Positions 44,532 to 56,860 of a stretch of 64,000 nucleotides of DNA are shown here, one piece after another. Made by a program: the position numbers and the translations under genes. How positions within the stretch are numbered: the first letter of the stretch is position 1; every line of letters starts with the position of its first letter. The DNA lies in contig NC_083604.1 of assembly GCF_029168945.1 (NCBI RefSeq), forward strand, positions 65,240,211-65,304,210. The letters run 5' to 3'. The stretch comes from Cannabis sativa. Lineage: Eukaryota > Streptophyta > Magnoliopsida > Rosales > Cannabaceae. The notes under the pieces are model-generated. The model did not search any database, was not told where the DNA came from, and saw only the letters and a list, made by a program, of their open reading frames with translations.

Positions 44532-46179
44532 AAAAAAAAAAGAGATGAATATATATATTTTCATGTCTATATGAACAAAATATTTTATAATGAAAAAATA
44601 ATAATAGAGAAACTAGAATTCATTTGGCTTGTTATTACAAGAATATAAAATAATCCAAGCAAACTAAAAAACTCTCAAAAAAATAAGAAAATTACACACA
44701 AAATTACTAGTAACACTCATAAAAGCAGAAAAGACAAATGCATGTCAATAGAGTAATTGATCAATAGCAAAAAAGCACCTCAAAAAGAGAGACCAATAGG
44801 TAAAACCATTAAATCAAACACTAAAATGATCATAAGAATCCCCAAACATAATTTTAGAACCAAAAATTGTACATATATCAATGTTATTATTTTTTTTTAT
44901 GAAAGAATCATTGTATTGTTCAAACAAATCTTTACACCTTACATCACATTTCCATCATACATCTTTTAGCTATCAATGTTATTGTTAGTACTAGTAAAAA
45001 CAAAATAACATTAATTTGCCAAATTTAATGGCAATGAGCAGGATCAAAGATTATATGCCAACAAACATTTTAATTTCACTATTACAAACCAATATTATAA
45101 CAGAACTAGATTCAAAAAATATAAATAGAAAACTTACTTTTTCTCCTAGCATTACAAGCTTCAACTCAATTGCTTGAGCAACAATATTGGCACTAGCAAC
45201 AACATCTGTCCTTCGGATCTTTTTGAAGAACAAGGTACATGCTACCACAACAATAAATCAATTTTTATGGCGGCCCATATTATTGCAACAGTAGAAATCT
45301 CATTTATCTCTTCATTCAATATCTGTAAGAAAAAAAAATTACAAAGAAAATTTAACCATGAGCAATATAAACTCTCTCTAATATACGAATCTCTTTTCTT
45401 AGAATAATCCACAATCTTAACTTTCAGTTTGCATTTGAATAACACTAATTGGAGCCTCAATAAATGCAAAATTAAAAACTTACTAACTATACATTATTTC
45501 AAATAAATGTACAACTAAAATTATTATGGAAAAAAAAAAAAACTAACATGTGGATTTGAAGGAGTGGGTCTTGATTGGTTGTGTGCCTTGGTGGAGCTAG
45601 AGGAGCAGTGACTATGGGCTGAACAAGAACAAAAACAGAGAAAATAATTAGGATCCCAAATAATGTAATAAACAATCACATAATTGATTATTCAAACACT
45701 AAAATGTATAAATTATTTTTTGACGTATCTTAAAGATATTACATAGATAACATAAAATAAACAACACATTCTAATAAAAACAAATTATAATCTCATTTTC
45801 TACTAAATATATCATGCATTTTTTTTAAGAAATTGCACAAATTTTATATTCTTAAAGTATTATGATGAAAAAAATAACACATTTACTATCTATTTGAGGG
45901 TCTCGACCAACAAATAAATAAGATACAACATAAGATAATAACTCCAATATATACATAAGCAAGAATAGAACCATTCTTAGAAAGCTTCATATACCACTCA
46001 AGTATATGAACACAAAAAACTTCATAAAATGATGATGACAATGATAATTGTATGACACATTCATAAAATTTCACTTCAGACCAAAATAAGAAACATATAA
46101 AGAAGTGGATTAAAAATTAAATTAATATGGATGTGAACTTCACATATATGATACTAACATAGTTGATTATTATGCCAGG
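44532..46179. other. AT-rich spacer with one exon-like patch
   Basis: Mostly AT-rich. On the minus strand about 45246-45136 a GC-richer patch encodes KKIRRTDVVASANIVAQAIE followed by LKLVMLGEK and then a GTAAGT donor, so it could be an exon remnant. I do not recognise the family, and no partner exon could be joined. Confidence 0.35.
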
Positions 46180-47042
46180 TTTTTCTACGAGGGAATACCT
46201 TGATCATCAACTCGAGGTTCACGGGGCTTCCTGTTCTCGCAATTTTCAGGTGGAGGGGATCACAAAATATCCTCTGTGAACACGATACATCCCCACTAGA
46301 CGTGTGAATACTGAGCATCAAAGAATGTAAATACTGGGGGTGCAGCTATCATATAAAATGATTCATCTTCATCATCCTCATAGTATTATTCCTCTCTCAT
46401 GCTTCTTCCAACATCTTGCAGTGCATAAAATCTCAAGTCTCACCATTGGTTATTGTTATCAGGGACAGCAGGTCTCTTTCCTGGTGCAGAGTCACTGGGT
46501 AGTTGATTCAAATTAAGAGCTTCTGGGTTTTGCTCATTTGACCGCTCTCTTGTATGATACATGCAACCACGTTCACCACGACGTCTAGTATTAGGAATAA
46601 GTACCTCATTATTAGCATTTTGTACATTGGTAGGTTCACGCGGTAGGGGAACATTCTGTGTACATTACATTCGTGCGACCTCGGCTTGCAATGCTCACAT
46701 CTGTTCTTGAATAGTTGTATATTGTGCAGTTGTTAATTGCATCATACCCTCAGTAGTATGAGTAGGTGTAATTAGTGGAAAATAACCTGTAGTCGTCATA
46801 GGAGTCGTCGTGTCTCTTACAACTCTGACAAATTTTAGGAACAAATTTAAGGGGATAGTGCTAGTTCGTCTTATTCCCCCCAAAATGGTCTCGCCAGTAG
46901 GTCACACATGAAGTTCCACCATTATTGGGCATATTGAAATTGATGTTATTATTTTTGTTATTTTGGTTTGTAGCCATCGTGATCTTTCTCCAAAATCACA
47001 AAATACTGCTGGAAAAGCACCCCTCCTTCTAGCACCAAATGT
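46180..47042 (-). pseudogene. Remnant gypsy-type leader and gag start
   Basis: Minus strand after the LTR end reads ACATTTGGTGCTAGAAGGAG, a primer-site-like block, then ATG with MATNQNNKNNNINFNMPNNG, a low-complexity gag-like start. Further on are RRRGERGCMYHTRERSNEQN and LNQLPSDSAPGKRPAV. Stops break it early, and no capsid core or pol follows within the window. I infer a deleted Ty3/gypsy relative. Confidence 0.45.
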
Positions 47043-47153
47043 TGTTGGAGGAATTTCGATAACACCAAAAATTATGAGTATTCAAAGGCTATTTGGTTAG
47101 CCTTTTATAGAATTGCGAGTATTCACCTAAATTGGTGAATACGTAAAGAATAA
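47043..47153 (-). repeat. Partial LTR of the gypsy remnant
   Basis: TGTTGGAGGAATTTCG at 47043 directly precedes the primer-like block in element sense. It is cut after about 110 bp, apparently by the copia element that follows. Its full extent is unknown. Confidence 0.35.
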
Positions 47154-48312
47154 TGTTGGTTATGATTGCAAGTTTTGTTGTCAGGGAGTGGAAGTTGTGA
47201 AGCCAGAGAGTATATACCAAAAGTATATTGTGGATCTAAAAAGCCCTTTATGGGAGGTCTTGTAGAGTCTGAAAGGTTCTTCTTCATAAGCTTATACCGT
47301 GTATAGATTATCTCTCTTAGATAGCTTGTTATGAATTTGGAGGTACACTCCTTGATAGCTTGTCAGTCTTGAAGGTTCATCTTGGAAGGAAGCCATGTAC
47401 CTATCTGGAAGGATTGGGTGTTTATAATGCTCTCAAATTGCTTGTAGTAAAAACACATATTTCAAGATGACGTGGATTATTATTACTGGTGATGAGTTGG
47501 ATCACTTAAGGTGGTGTAAATGTGTCACAATGATTTAGGGGTTATTTTTGGTAACAATGTAAATCTATAAATAGTTGTAAATCTTTGTAACTTGGGACGA
47601 GATTTTTAGACCAGATTTGCTTGAGTGAAAATTGTGATGGTGTAAGATAGAGTATAAACTAGAGAGAGAAACATCCTTTCGTAATCTCTAAGAAGTTTGT
47701 AAAGATTCTTATAGCCTTATAAATACTGATATCAATAAAAGTTATGGTTGATGTTCTAATAGAGATGTAAAGCATTGCACAAGGCTCGAACTCGTTAAAC
47801 CTGGTGTTGTTCTTTTTTATTTTACTATTTAATTCATTATCTTGAATTCTTGAGATCTCTTGGTATATTATTTCTTGATTTTGTAGCGTGTTTGTTGGTA
47901 CTAGGGGTGAAAATCGGTCGGTTATGGTCGGTTTTTAAAATTTTATAACCAACCGGTCGGTTACGGTTTTTATTTTACGAAAACCGTAACCGACCGTTTA
48001 GAAATTATAACCGTATAAAATCGACCGTACGGTTTTTGGCGGTTTTCGGTTTGGCGGTTTTAGGCGGTTTTTGGCGATTTTGACGGTTTTTTGGTTAAAC
48101 TATTTTTTTATTTCAAGAACCGAAACCGACCGCCGTGTCAAAAAAACCGAAACGAAACCGACCGCAAAATTCGGTGATGACGTGGAACCGAAAATTCGGT
48201 TACGGTCTGGTCGGTTTGATGGTCGGTTTCAGTTTTTCGGTTTTTATGAACACCCCTAGTTGGTACTGTAAACTGAATTGTAAGTCATTGATTGTTTCCA
48301 TTTTGCACAACA
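47154..48312 (+). repeat. 5' LTR of the Tork-like copia element
   Basis: The 3' edge at 48312 is set by GCACAACA next to the primer site. A TATA box TATAAATA is at 47566-47573. The 5' edge is placed at TGTTGGTTATG but is uncertain. A MITE of 357 bp sits inside at 47903-48259. Confidence 0.55.
47903..48259. mobile_element. hAT-like MITE, 357 bp
   Basis: The ends AGGGGTG and CACCCCTAG are inverted, and the 8 bp TTGGTACT is repeated exactly at 47895-47902 and 48260-48267. The 8 bp duplication and AGGGGTG ends fit hAT. The interior is packed with CGGTCGGTT, GGCGGTTTT and AACCGACCG motifs in both orientations. Small frames across it are not genes. Confidence 0.85.
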
Positions 48313-48314
48313 AA

Positions 48315-48328
48315 CTTGTATCAGAGCT
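48315..48328 (+). other. Primer-binding site of the Tork-like element
   Basis: CTTGTATCAGAGCTTGG follows the LTR and resembles the initiator-Met match TGGTATCAGAGC, with the first bases changed. Confidence 0.7.
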
Positions 48329-48340
48329 TGGTTTGTAATC

Positions 48341-50045
48341 ATGGCTACAGGGAAATACGATGTCAAAAAGTTTATTGGTACAAATGACTTTGGATTTTGG
48401 TGGATGAAGATGAAGGTTCTGTTGGTTCATCAAGGGTTGTATGAGGCTCTGCTGGGAGAGAAGTCTCTTCCTAATCTGATGTCTGAAAAAGACAAGAAAG
48501 AGACTTTTGTAAAGGCTCATAGTGCGATCATTTTGAATCTTGGAGATAAGGTTTTGAGAAAGGTTGCAAAGGAAGTTTCAACCACAGGTGTGTGTGTGGT
48601 TGAAACTTGAAAGTTTGGTGAATAGATTATATCTGAAACAGACCCTGTATTCATTCAAGATGATGGAGGACAAATCTGTTGGAGAGCAGATTGATGAATT
48701 TAGCAAGTTGATTCTCGATCTTAAAAACATTGATGTCACCATTGAAGACGACGATCAAGCCTTATTGTTGCTCAGTTCCTTACTAAAGTCCTTTGCTCAA
48801 TTTAAAGATACAATGTTGTATGGAAGGGAGTCGATCACACTCAATTATCAGAGGAGTGAGTCAAAGAATTCTGGAAGTGGTGATGGATTGTATACAAGGG
48901 GCAGAAGTGAGAAAAGAGAAAGTCACAAAAGTTCAAAAGTAAAATTCAGATCTAAATCAAAGTTTGATAATCAGAAGAATCTTAGATATTGGATCTATAA
49001 AATAGGGCATCTCAGACAGTCATGTCTGGAGAAGCATAAGACGGGTGATTCAAGATCTGAAGGAGATTCAGTAGTGAGTAGTGACAGTTATGACTCAACT
49101 GGTGCTTTGCTGGTAACCTCTGAGAATTCAAATTCAAAATGGATCTTGGATTATGGGTGTTCATTTCATATGACACCAAATAAATCTTGGTTTGAAGAAT
49201 TTACATCTGGAACTTATGGGACTATGTATCTTGGCAATGCCAAGTCTTGTAAAATTGTAGAAATTGGAACCATCAGATTGAAACTTTATGATGGTGTTGA
49301 AAGGGTGCTAAAGGATGTTCGACTAGTACCTGATCTCAAAAGAAATTTGATCTCTATTGGCATGTTAGATGATCAAGGATTTCTTGTTAAAATTGAGAAA
49401 AGAGTCCTGAAAGTTTGTAAAGGTTCAATGGTGGTAATGAGAGAAATAAAATCAAATGAGATTTATCCTCTGAAAGGTACCATGGTGAAAAATATGAAGG
49501 CGTGTGTTTCAAGCAAGCACGTAAATGAAACTGGAGTATGGCACAAGAGACTTGACCATGTTAGTGAAATAAGGGTGCATGAACTGAATAAGCAGGGATT
49601 ACTTGAAAAAGTAAAGCTTGAGCAGTTGGATTTCTATGAGTATTGTGTAGTTGGTAAAGCATGTAGAGTAAAGTTTGGAATTGGTAAAAGAGATACCAAG
49701 AGAACACTGAATTACGTTCACAGTGACTTATGGGAACCCTTAAGAACACCATCTCACTCTGGGAGTAGGTATTTTCTTTCAACTATTGATGATTACTCAA
49801 GAAAGTTATGGGTGTTTATTTTGAAAAATAAGACAAAAGTTCTTGAGAGATTTAAGCACTGGAAGATAATGATTGAGAATCAAACTGGAAGGAAAGTGAA
49901 ATGGCTAAGAATCGATAATGGTATGGAGTACTATTCGGATGAGTTTAATGTGATCTATAAGAAAGAAGGAATAGAAAAGCAAAAGACCATGAGGAAGACT
50001 CCTCAACAAAATGGACCCGTGGAGAGGTTCAACAGATCATCCTAG
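48341..50045 (+). pseudogene. Tork-like gag, protease and integrase
   Basis: The first frame (48341-48610) is the gag start. A frame change leads into 48564-50045 (493 codons), where gag continues with QTLYSFKMMEDKSVGEQIDE and ALLLLSSLLKSF. The zinc knuckle is degenerate (WIYKIGHLRQSC). The protease reads WILDYGCSFHM, where D-S-G is usual. Integrase follows with VWHKRLDHVSE, HSDLWEPLRTPSHSGSRYF, WLRIDNGMEYYS and TPQQNGPVERFN, so the Asp-Asp-Glu triad is visible. The frame stops at 50043-50045 inside integrase. The altered protease and knuckle indicate loss of function. Confidence 0.85.
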
Positions 50046-51194
50046 AAATGGTCAGGTGCATGCTATTGAGTGTTAGATTGCCCAAAGTGTTCTTGGTAGA
50101 AGTTGTGTCCACTGCAACTTATTTGATAAACAAATTTCCATCAACATCACTGGATTTCAAGACACCAGATGAGGTGTGATCAAGGAAGCCAACAAGTTAT
50201 GAACAGTTGAAGGTATTTGGATGTGTCTGTTATGCACACATTAGGCAAGACAAACTTGAGGCAAGGGCCTTAAGTGAATTTTCTTAAGATATTCAGAAGG
50301 ATTTAAAGAATATAGACTGTGGTGTTTGGAGCTCGGAATGAGAAAATGTATAATTAATAGGGATGTGACTTTTAATGAATCTTTTATGGGATTTATTGAC
50401 AAACCTACTGGAAGTCAAGCTAATATTGACCGAGAAGAAATCAAAGCTCCGAGAACTAAGCTTGAAGGGTGGAGATTGAGGCATCTGTAGATCACAGAAG
50501 TGATGATTCGAAAGATGATTCCAGAAGTTATAATCTGAAATGCTATAAACTAGAAAGAGACAGAACATGGAGAGAAGTAAAGGCTCCAAACACGTACAAA
50601 CATGCTAATTTAATTACATTCACATTTCATGTTGCTAATCAAATTGTTCATGAAGAGCCTACAAGCTATGCACAAGTAATGGAAATTAAGGACCGAAAGA
50701 AATGGAATGGAGCTATGTCAGAAGAGATGCACTCCCTGAAGAAGAACTAGACTTGAGATGTAATACCGATGTTGAAAGATGGTAAAGTCATCAGATGTAA
50801 ATGGGTATACAAATCGAAAAAAGGCATTCAAGGAGTACAAGAGGCACAATATTAAGCAAGATTAGTTGCAAAGGATATCTCTTAGACTGGAGGAGTTGAT
50901 TATAATGGGTTTTTTTCTTCAGTTGTTAAGCAGAGATTGATTAGAATTCAGTTGACACTTTTTGCGTGTCAAGATCTTGAACTAGAAAAATTAGATGTCA
51001 AGACAACCTTCCTGTATGGATATCTGGATGAAAGGATTCTAATGAAATAGCCTAAAGAATTTGAAGAGGCTGGAAAGGAACACTGGGCGTGCTTGTTACG
51101 GAAGTCTCTATATGGCTTGAAGCAATCTCCGAGACAGTGGAACATGAGATTTGATGATTATATGACCAAGATAGGTCTGAAGAAAAGTAAGTTT
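50046..51194 (+). pseudogene. Tork-like integrase tail and first half of RT
   Basis: Translation in changing frames gives MVRCMLLSVRLPKVF, ATYLINKFPSTSLDFKTPDE and LKVFGCVCYAHIRQDKLE (integrase C-terminus). After a hinge come VIRCKWVYKSKKGIQG, FACQDLELEKLDVKTTFLYG and LLRKSLYGLKQSPRQWNMRF (copia reverse transcriptase). Several stops interrupt it. It ends at GATCC, where the Tat element inserted. Confidence 0.8.
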
Positions 51195-51199
51195 GATCC
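51195..51199. repeat. Target-site duplication of Tat element, left
   Basis: GATCC precedes TGTTGCCCC and is repeated at 63359-63363. Confidence 0.93.
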
Positions 51200-51987
51200 T
51201 GTTGCCCCTAATTTTTCCCAATATACGTGGACCAACCAAATAAGGACACGTGGATCAAGCAATGTGAAATCCAAAATATTTGTTAAGTCTTTGTGTTGTA
51301 AGGTAGCTTCCAGGACGTAGCTCCCGGAGAAGGCATATGGAACCCCATATGCTCCCGGAAGCTCGAAGTAACGCTAAGGCATCTCCGTGACGTGTCAGGT
51401 TTCTCCTGAGCAATCAAGTCGCATTTAATGCCGCATGGGAGGAAGCGTGTTGGGACTGCTACACGCAATAAAGTCTGACGGCACAACCTCCAACCAGCAG
51501 CTACAAAGTAATGATCATTTAAGTCTAGCGACGGCTACACTGTGAAGAGTCACATCAGTCAAAAGACAATAAGGACATTCCACATAAAAACCCTACAGCA
51601 CCTAGGGATTTGACCATGCATTACCCATGGTATATTCATTGGGAATGCCCAACTTTATGGATACTTACAGATATGTTTGTAAGGATAATTCTGGGGATCA
51701 CCCCACCAAAAACACTATAAATACCCCCTCAAAGCTCATTAAATGGGATCGAGAATCTTGGGCTGCATAAGAGCAAGTAGAGTAAATACTCACCAAGAAC
51801 ATTCTCTGTATTTATAAGAGTGAAACACTCCCCAAATACATTCTTTGTATTAAATACATCCATAAATAACAAAGACTTGTGGACTAAGGCTCATTAACGC
51901 CCCAACCACGTAAAAATCCTTCTCTAATTTTCTTACAGCTCTCTAACTTTATAATATTTTATTAGTTGCCGAAAACCTCGGTCAACA
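51200..51987 (+). repeat. 5' LTR of Tat element
   Basis: It runs from TGTTGCCCCTAATTTTT to CCTCGGTCAACA. A TATA box TATAAATA at 51716-51723 precedes a likely transcript start near 51750. Confidence 0.94.
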
Positions 51988-52011
51988 TTTTGGTGCTTTT
52001 ATTGAGAGCTG
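51988..52011 (+). other. Primer-binding site region of Tat element
   Basis: TTTTGGTGCTTTTATTGAGA follows the LTR directly. It matches the same position in the other Tat element (TTTGGTGCTTTCATTGAGAG). Confidence 0.6.
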
Positions 52012-52049
52012 TAGAAAGCCACTGTAAACGAACACTTGACTTCACAAAC

Positions 52050-54214
52050 ATGGTGGAGACTAGAAGTACTCGTCAGCCTCGCCCTCTAGAAGATGCTCAA
52101 GACCCAAATGAGGAAGATGTAGCCTCAAGAGCAGCTGAGGGTTCCGAGGAAGAAGAAGGAATTCTAGATGATGACTACGAGGGAAACTTCGATGGGTATG
52201 CCTACGACGAAGGTAGTTACTCAGAGTTGGTGCTTCTCAGACAAAAAGCTATCGATCACGAAGCCGAGATCGAAGCTCAGAAAGCACAAAACCAAAAAAT
52301 GCAAGAAGTGATGTGGCCATGCAAAAAGCCATGGAGGTGGCTGGCATTCACATGCATCCCAAGGCAATGGCTGCTGGACTTGGCAAGGAACCAGAGACGT
52401 CCTCGCCTAGTTCCTAACAGTAGAAGTCTAGGGAGCCTAGCCCTATAAGGTACCCTGCTGAAGGGAACCAAACAAAAAACCCTACCTCTACCCCAGGGCG
52501 AAAGAAAAAGGCCCAGGATCTGCGAAAGGTCCGCTCAGATTTCCCTAAAGGGAAAGGTCCGCAGAGGGGCAACCCCCAAAAAGGGAGCTTTGGCCCTCAG
52601 GATCGAGAGGACCGAAAAAGCGTTTTCGTGCACCAAGAGCCCGGGGGTAGAGGAAGAAGAGGATAGAGGTGTCCTCCCGTTGATCTGAGAAATCAAATCA
52701 ATGGGAACCAAGGTGACCTCCGGGATCACCTTGACCAAAAAAGATACGGACCTGCGGTCTCCACGGGTACGTTGAATGAAGGAATTATGGCGGAACTCGC
52801 CATACTTCGAAAAGACATTGCCCGAGTCTCCGGAAGGCAGAAAGGGGACGACTCCGACTCAGATAGCGAGGACCGGGAGCCATGTGCTAAGCACATCCTA
52901 GAGGCGGAACTCCCTAAGAACTTCAAGATGCCCAAAATGGCAGCTGATACCGGGAACTCCGATCCTAACAACCACTTATCACGGTTCAACCGTGTCATGA
53001 CGGTCATGAGAGTCAGCAATGACGCCAAAGGTCTGTGCTTCCCACTTACTCTAAGTGGGTCCGCGGAGGAATGGTTCAAGAAGCGGGAACCAGGATCCGT
53101 GGGCTGTTGGAACAAGCTACAGACCAATTTCCGGAGACAGTTTGTCGCCGCAAGAAAGGTCAACCTGGAGGTCAGTGCCTTGACTAATATCAAGCAACTA
53201 CCCACGGAGACCTTGAAAAACTATATAAAGAGGTTCTGAGAGGAAGCCTCGAAAACCAAGAAAGTTGACGACGGACAACAGCTTGCGCTTCTCCAAGCAG
53301 GCATCCGTACGGGGACTCCTTTCTGGAATGAACTACAGCAAGAAGAAGCTGCTAGCCTTCAAGACTTCCAGAAGAGAGTCCAAAAATATATCAACCTCGA
53401 AGAAGCCCAAATAGTGGCTTATGGAGGATACTATCCCACCGGGATAGCAGGGTACATGCCCGGAGTATCGCTCTCGGGTACTGCCCCGACCGCAACTCCA
53501 CAAACAAGCGGCATACAATTCTCTGCTACCCCCAGATACATTCAGGGCCAGGCCTTGGCGCCAGCGTCATCCCATTTCGGCAACCCGTCCGGAATGAATG
53601 GACAAACTCCTTCGCACTCTGCTCCGACTGCTAGCCTGGTAGGCCCTTCCCAGGGCTCGAGGAGTAAAAGGTCCTCCAAGGGCAACACCCGGACGTCGGA
53701 GAAGCGCCAGAAAAGGGGGTACACTCCCCAGTACACCCAATACACGGAGCTGTCGGACTCCCAAGAGCGTGTGTACTTTGCTACTAGGCAAAATACACAC
53801 TACCGGAGACCACAACCATTGTACAAGGATAGCTCCCGGAGAGATCCGAGCAAAAGATGCGAGTACCACAACGACATTGGTCATAGCACCAATGAATGCA
53901 AGAATCTCAAGGACGAGATTAAAAACCTAATCCGGTTGGGCCACCTCTATGAGTGGATTAAAAATAGGCTGCCTCACCTCAATCCGGGCCAGGCGACAGT
54001 GGGTGTGCCCCAGGGAACACCGGGGAGTACAGCAGGAGCGTTAGCTCCAGCTGCTCCCGCGGGCGACGCCCAACACATCCCCGGTCTGCCGCCCAGACCT
54101 AACAGGAGGGTAGCCATGATCTCCGGAGGTCCCCATATCGGAGGAACTACTCGCAAGGAGCTCAAACGATACGCAGGGGCCGTAAATCACAATGAGGTTT
54201 GGGAGGTTACTTAA
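52050..54214 (+). pseudogene. Tat gag
   Basis: The frame starts at ATG 52050 (MVETRSTRQPRPLEDAQDPN), with an acidic stretch and a helix (ELVLLRQKAIDHEAEIEAQK). A frame change near 52310, and stops near 52422 and 52666, separate it from 52772-53239. That part has the gag core: EAELPKNFKMPKMAADTGNS, SGSAEEWFKKR, NFRRQFVAARK and ALTNIKQLPTETLKNYIKRF. A TGA follows, then the same frame continues to 54214 with a Pro/Ser-rich hinge and a knuckle CEYHNDIGHSTNEC. Its order matches the other Tat element. Several breaks mean no full Gag is made. Confidence 0.85.
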
Positions 54215-54238
54215 CTCCCAGCTCAAAGGCCCCGGCTG

Positions 54239-54620
54239 ATGGACCAACCCATCACGTTCACGGAAGAAGACGCCAAGACGGTGCGCTTCCCTCATCATGA
54301 CCCATTGGTCATAGAGACCCCCATCGCTAATAAAGTGGTGGCCAGAGTCTTAATTGATAATGGAAGTTTCGTGAACCTACTCTTCAAGGAGGCCTTCGCC
54401 CAGTGGTTCCCAACTCACAGGGTTTAATGGGACAACACTTATCCCAATGGGAAAAGTAAGGCTCCCAGTCACCTTGTGCCCAGACACCCCCCCAGAGCAC
54501 ATTTAAATACTGCACTTTCGTGGTGGTGGACTGTCCAACTGCTTATAACGCGATCCTCGGCCGACCGGCCTTGGTAGATTTTGGCGCAGTCACATCCATT
54601 CGGCACCTGTGCCTGAAGTT
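54239..54620 (+). pseudogene. Tat aspartic protease
   Basis: Pieces: [39 protein letters not shown] (active site D-N-G) and, in another frame from about 54520, VVDCPTAYNAILGRPALVDF. A frame break lies between 54427 and 54520, in the flap region. Confidence 0.8.
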
Positions 54621-55728
54621 CCCCACCCAGGAAGCTGGGATCAGGACGGTGAGAGGAAACCAGGGGGAAGCAAGGCAATGTTACAATGTCGCAACCCACC
54701 TGCCCGTACTGATGGTCCGGGAATCCGTTGAGCTAGAAGTGGCTGAAGAAGATGAGTTAGACCCCCGTGTGGGGTCCGAAAGAATTGTGGAACCAATGGA
54801 GGATGTGGAGGAATTATCAATGTGCGACCTCGACTCCACCAAAGTACTCCGGCTGGGAAAGAACCTAGATCCGGAGGAAAAAGAGAAAATAATAAAAACA
54901 CTGAAGGGCGCCATCGACATCTTTGCATGGCGCCAAGAAGACATGACGGGCATAAGCCCTCATGTCATCACCCACGTACTCAACGTCAATCCGGACATGC
55001 CGCCAGTCCAGCAAAAGCGACGCCCGCTCGACTCGGTGAAAGCCGAGGCTCTGGAAAAAGAGGTGGATAAACTTTTAACCAACGGCATGATCCGCGACGT
55101 ATACTATCCGGAGTGGCTAGCCAATCCGGTCCTGGTACCCAAGCCGAATGGGACTTGGCGAGTTTGTATAGATTTCACTGATCTAAACAAAGCTTGTCCG
55201 AAGGACTGCTTCCCGCTGCCCAAGATCAACCAGATGGTAGACGCCACTTCTAGATTCAAGCTACTATCCTTCATGGATGCCTATGCTGGGTACAATCAAA
55301 TAAAGATGCATACGGCAGACCAGGAGTGCACTAGCTTTAGGACCGATAAGGGGGTATACTGCTACCTAGTCATGCCCTTCGGACTGAAAAACGCCGGAGC
55401 AACCTACCAGAGAATGGTCAACCGGATGTTCAAAGGCCTCCTGGGACGAAATATGGAGGTTTATGTGGATGACATGCTCGTCAAGTCCAAAGCATGCAAC
55501 AGCCATGCAAGCGACTTAGAGGAATGTTTCGAAGTAGTTCGGAGATACGGCATGAAGCTCAACCCAAGGAAATGCACCTTTGGGGTCAAGTCAGGGAAGT
55601 TCCTGGGCTTCATTGTCAGCCAGAGGGGGATTGAGGCAAACCCGGAAAAAATCCAGGCTCTCCTGAGCATGCCATCCCCCAGAAAGCATAAAGATGTGCA
55701 GAGCCTGACCGGAAAGGTAGCTGCCTAA
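54621..55728 (+). pseudogene. Tat reverse transcriptase
   Basis: One long frame, continuous with the end of protease (open 54520-55728), contains QKRRPLDSVKAEALEKEVDK, NPVLVPKPNGTWRVCIDFTD, CPKDCFPLPKINQMVDATS, FMDAYAGYNQIKMH, VMPFGLKNAGATYQRMVNRM and catalytic YVDDMLVKS. These are all the hallmark motifs of the polymerase domain and are intact. The frame ends at 55728 by a one-base shift at the start of the connection to RNase H. Confidence 0.9.
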
Positions 55729-56160
55729 GCCGCTTCATCTCACGGTCCATGAAAAAGTGCATACCCTTCTTCAACATACTGAAGAAGTGTCAAAAGTTTG
55801 AATGGTCGGACGAGTGCGAGGAGGCATTCAAAAAACTAAAAGAGCACATGGCCAAGCCTCCTATCCTGTCAAAACCCGTTCTCGGAGAAGACCTATTTCT
55901 ATATTTGGCTGTCTCCGAACACGCGGTCAGCGCTGCCTTAGTCCGGGAAGAAAAGAAAACTCAGCATCCTGTGTACTATGTCAGTAAGCGCATGATAGGA
56001 GCCGAAACGAGGTACCCCATCATCAAAAAGCTGGTCTTTTTTCCTCCTGATGGCCTCGAGGAAATTAAGGCCATACTTCCAAGCACATCCGATCAAGATA
56101 CTAACCAAGCACCCGCTCCGTCAGGTCCTCCAAAAACTTGAAGCATCCGGAAGGCTCCTC
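55729..56160 (+). pseudogene. Tat first RNase H domain
   Basis: The frame 55749-56141 gives FEWSDECEEAFKKLKEHMAK, LYLAVSEHAVSAALVREEKK and YYVSKRMIGAETRYP, then shifts frame in a T run near 56035. The next frame picks up MASRKLRPYFQAHPIKILTK. As in the other Tat element, LYLAVS stands where the catalytic Asp motif would be. Confidence 0.85.
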
Positions 56161-56860
56161 AAATGGGCAATGGAGTTAAGTCAATTCGACTTACACTACA
56201 TTCCCCGAATTTCTATAAAAGGCCAAGCCTTAGCGGACTTCATTACTGAATGCAACGAAGCCGAGGCAACCGCGAATATGCCGGTACCGCCAATCCCCAC
56301 ATGGAGAGTATTTGTGGACGGAGCCTCCAATGAAAATGGGTCCGAAGCCGGAGTGGCGATGATATCACCAACCGGACTGCGACTCCAGGCGGCCCTGCGG
56401 TTCGACTTCGCAGCTTCAAACAATGAGGCCGAATATGAAGCCCTAATAGCAGGGCTGAAATTAGCAAAAGCTGTAGGAGCCAAAAGAGTGGAAGTTTATG
56501 TGATTCCCAACTGGTTGTAAACCAGATATCGGGAGAATACCAAACACGCGGCGAGCGAATGGCCGCGTATGTAACAATAGTCCGGGAGCTGCTCCACGAG
56601 TTCACGGACTACAAAATAGAAAGGATCCCCCAGGAAAAGAATGCTCACGCGGACTGTCTGGCTAAGTTAGCTTCAGATAGCGAAATCGAAGAGTTGGGGG
56701 TAGTACCAGTGGAACGCTTGGCAGAGCCAAGCATCAAAATAAAAGAGGCCACAATAACGGTTGGGCAAGAACCCAGCTGGATGGTCCCCATCATAAAATA
56801 CATAACAAAAGGTGAGTTGCCCCAAGAAAGGGCACTGTCTCGGAAGATTCAGTACTAGGC
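56161..56860 (+). pseudogene. Tat archaeal-type RNase H and linker
   Basis: ISIKGQALADFITEC is followed by WRVFVDGASNENGSEAGVAM, AASNNEAEYEALIAGLKLAK and VEVYVIPNWL. The last is shifted relative to the family's SDSQL motif, which falls in another frame from 56500. MAAYVTIVRELLHEFTDYKI and ERIPQEKNAHADCLAKLASD continue the domain to 56858, where a stop occurs. The Asp and Glu residues of the first two motifs are kept. Confidence 0.85.
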
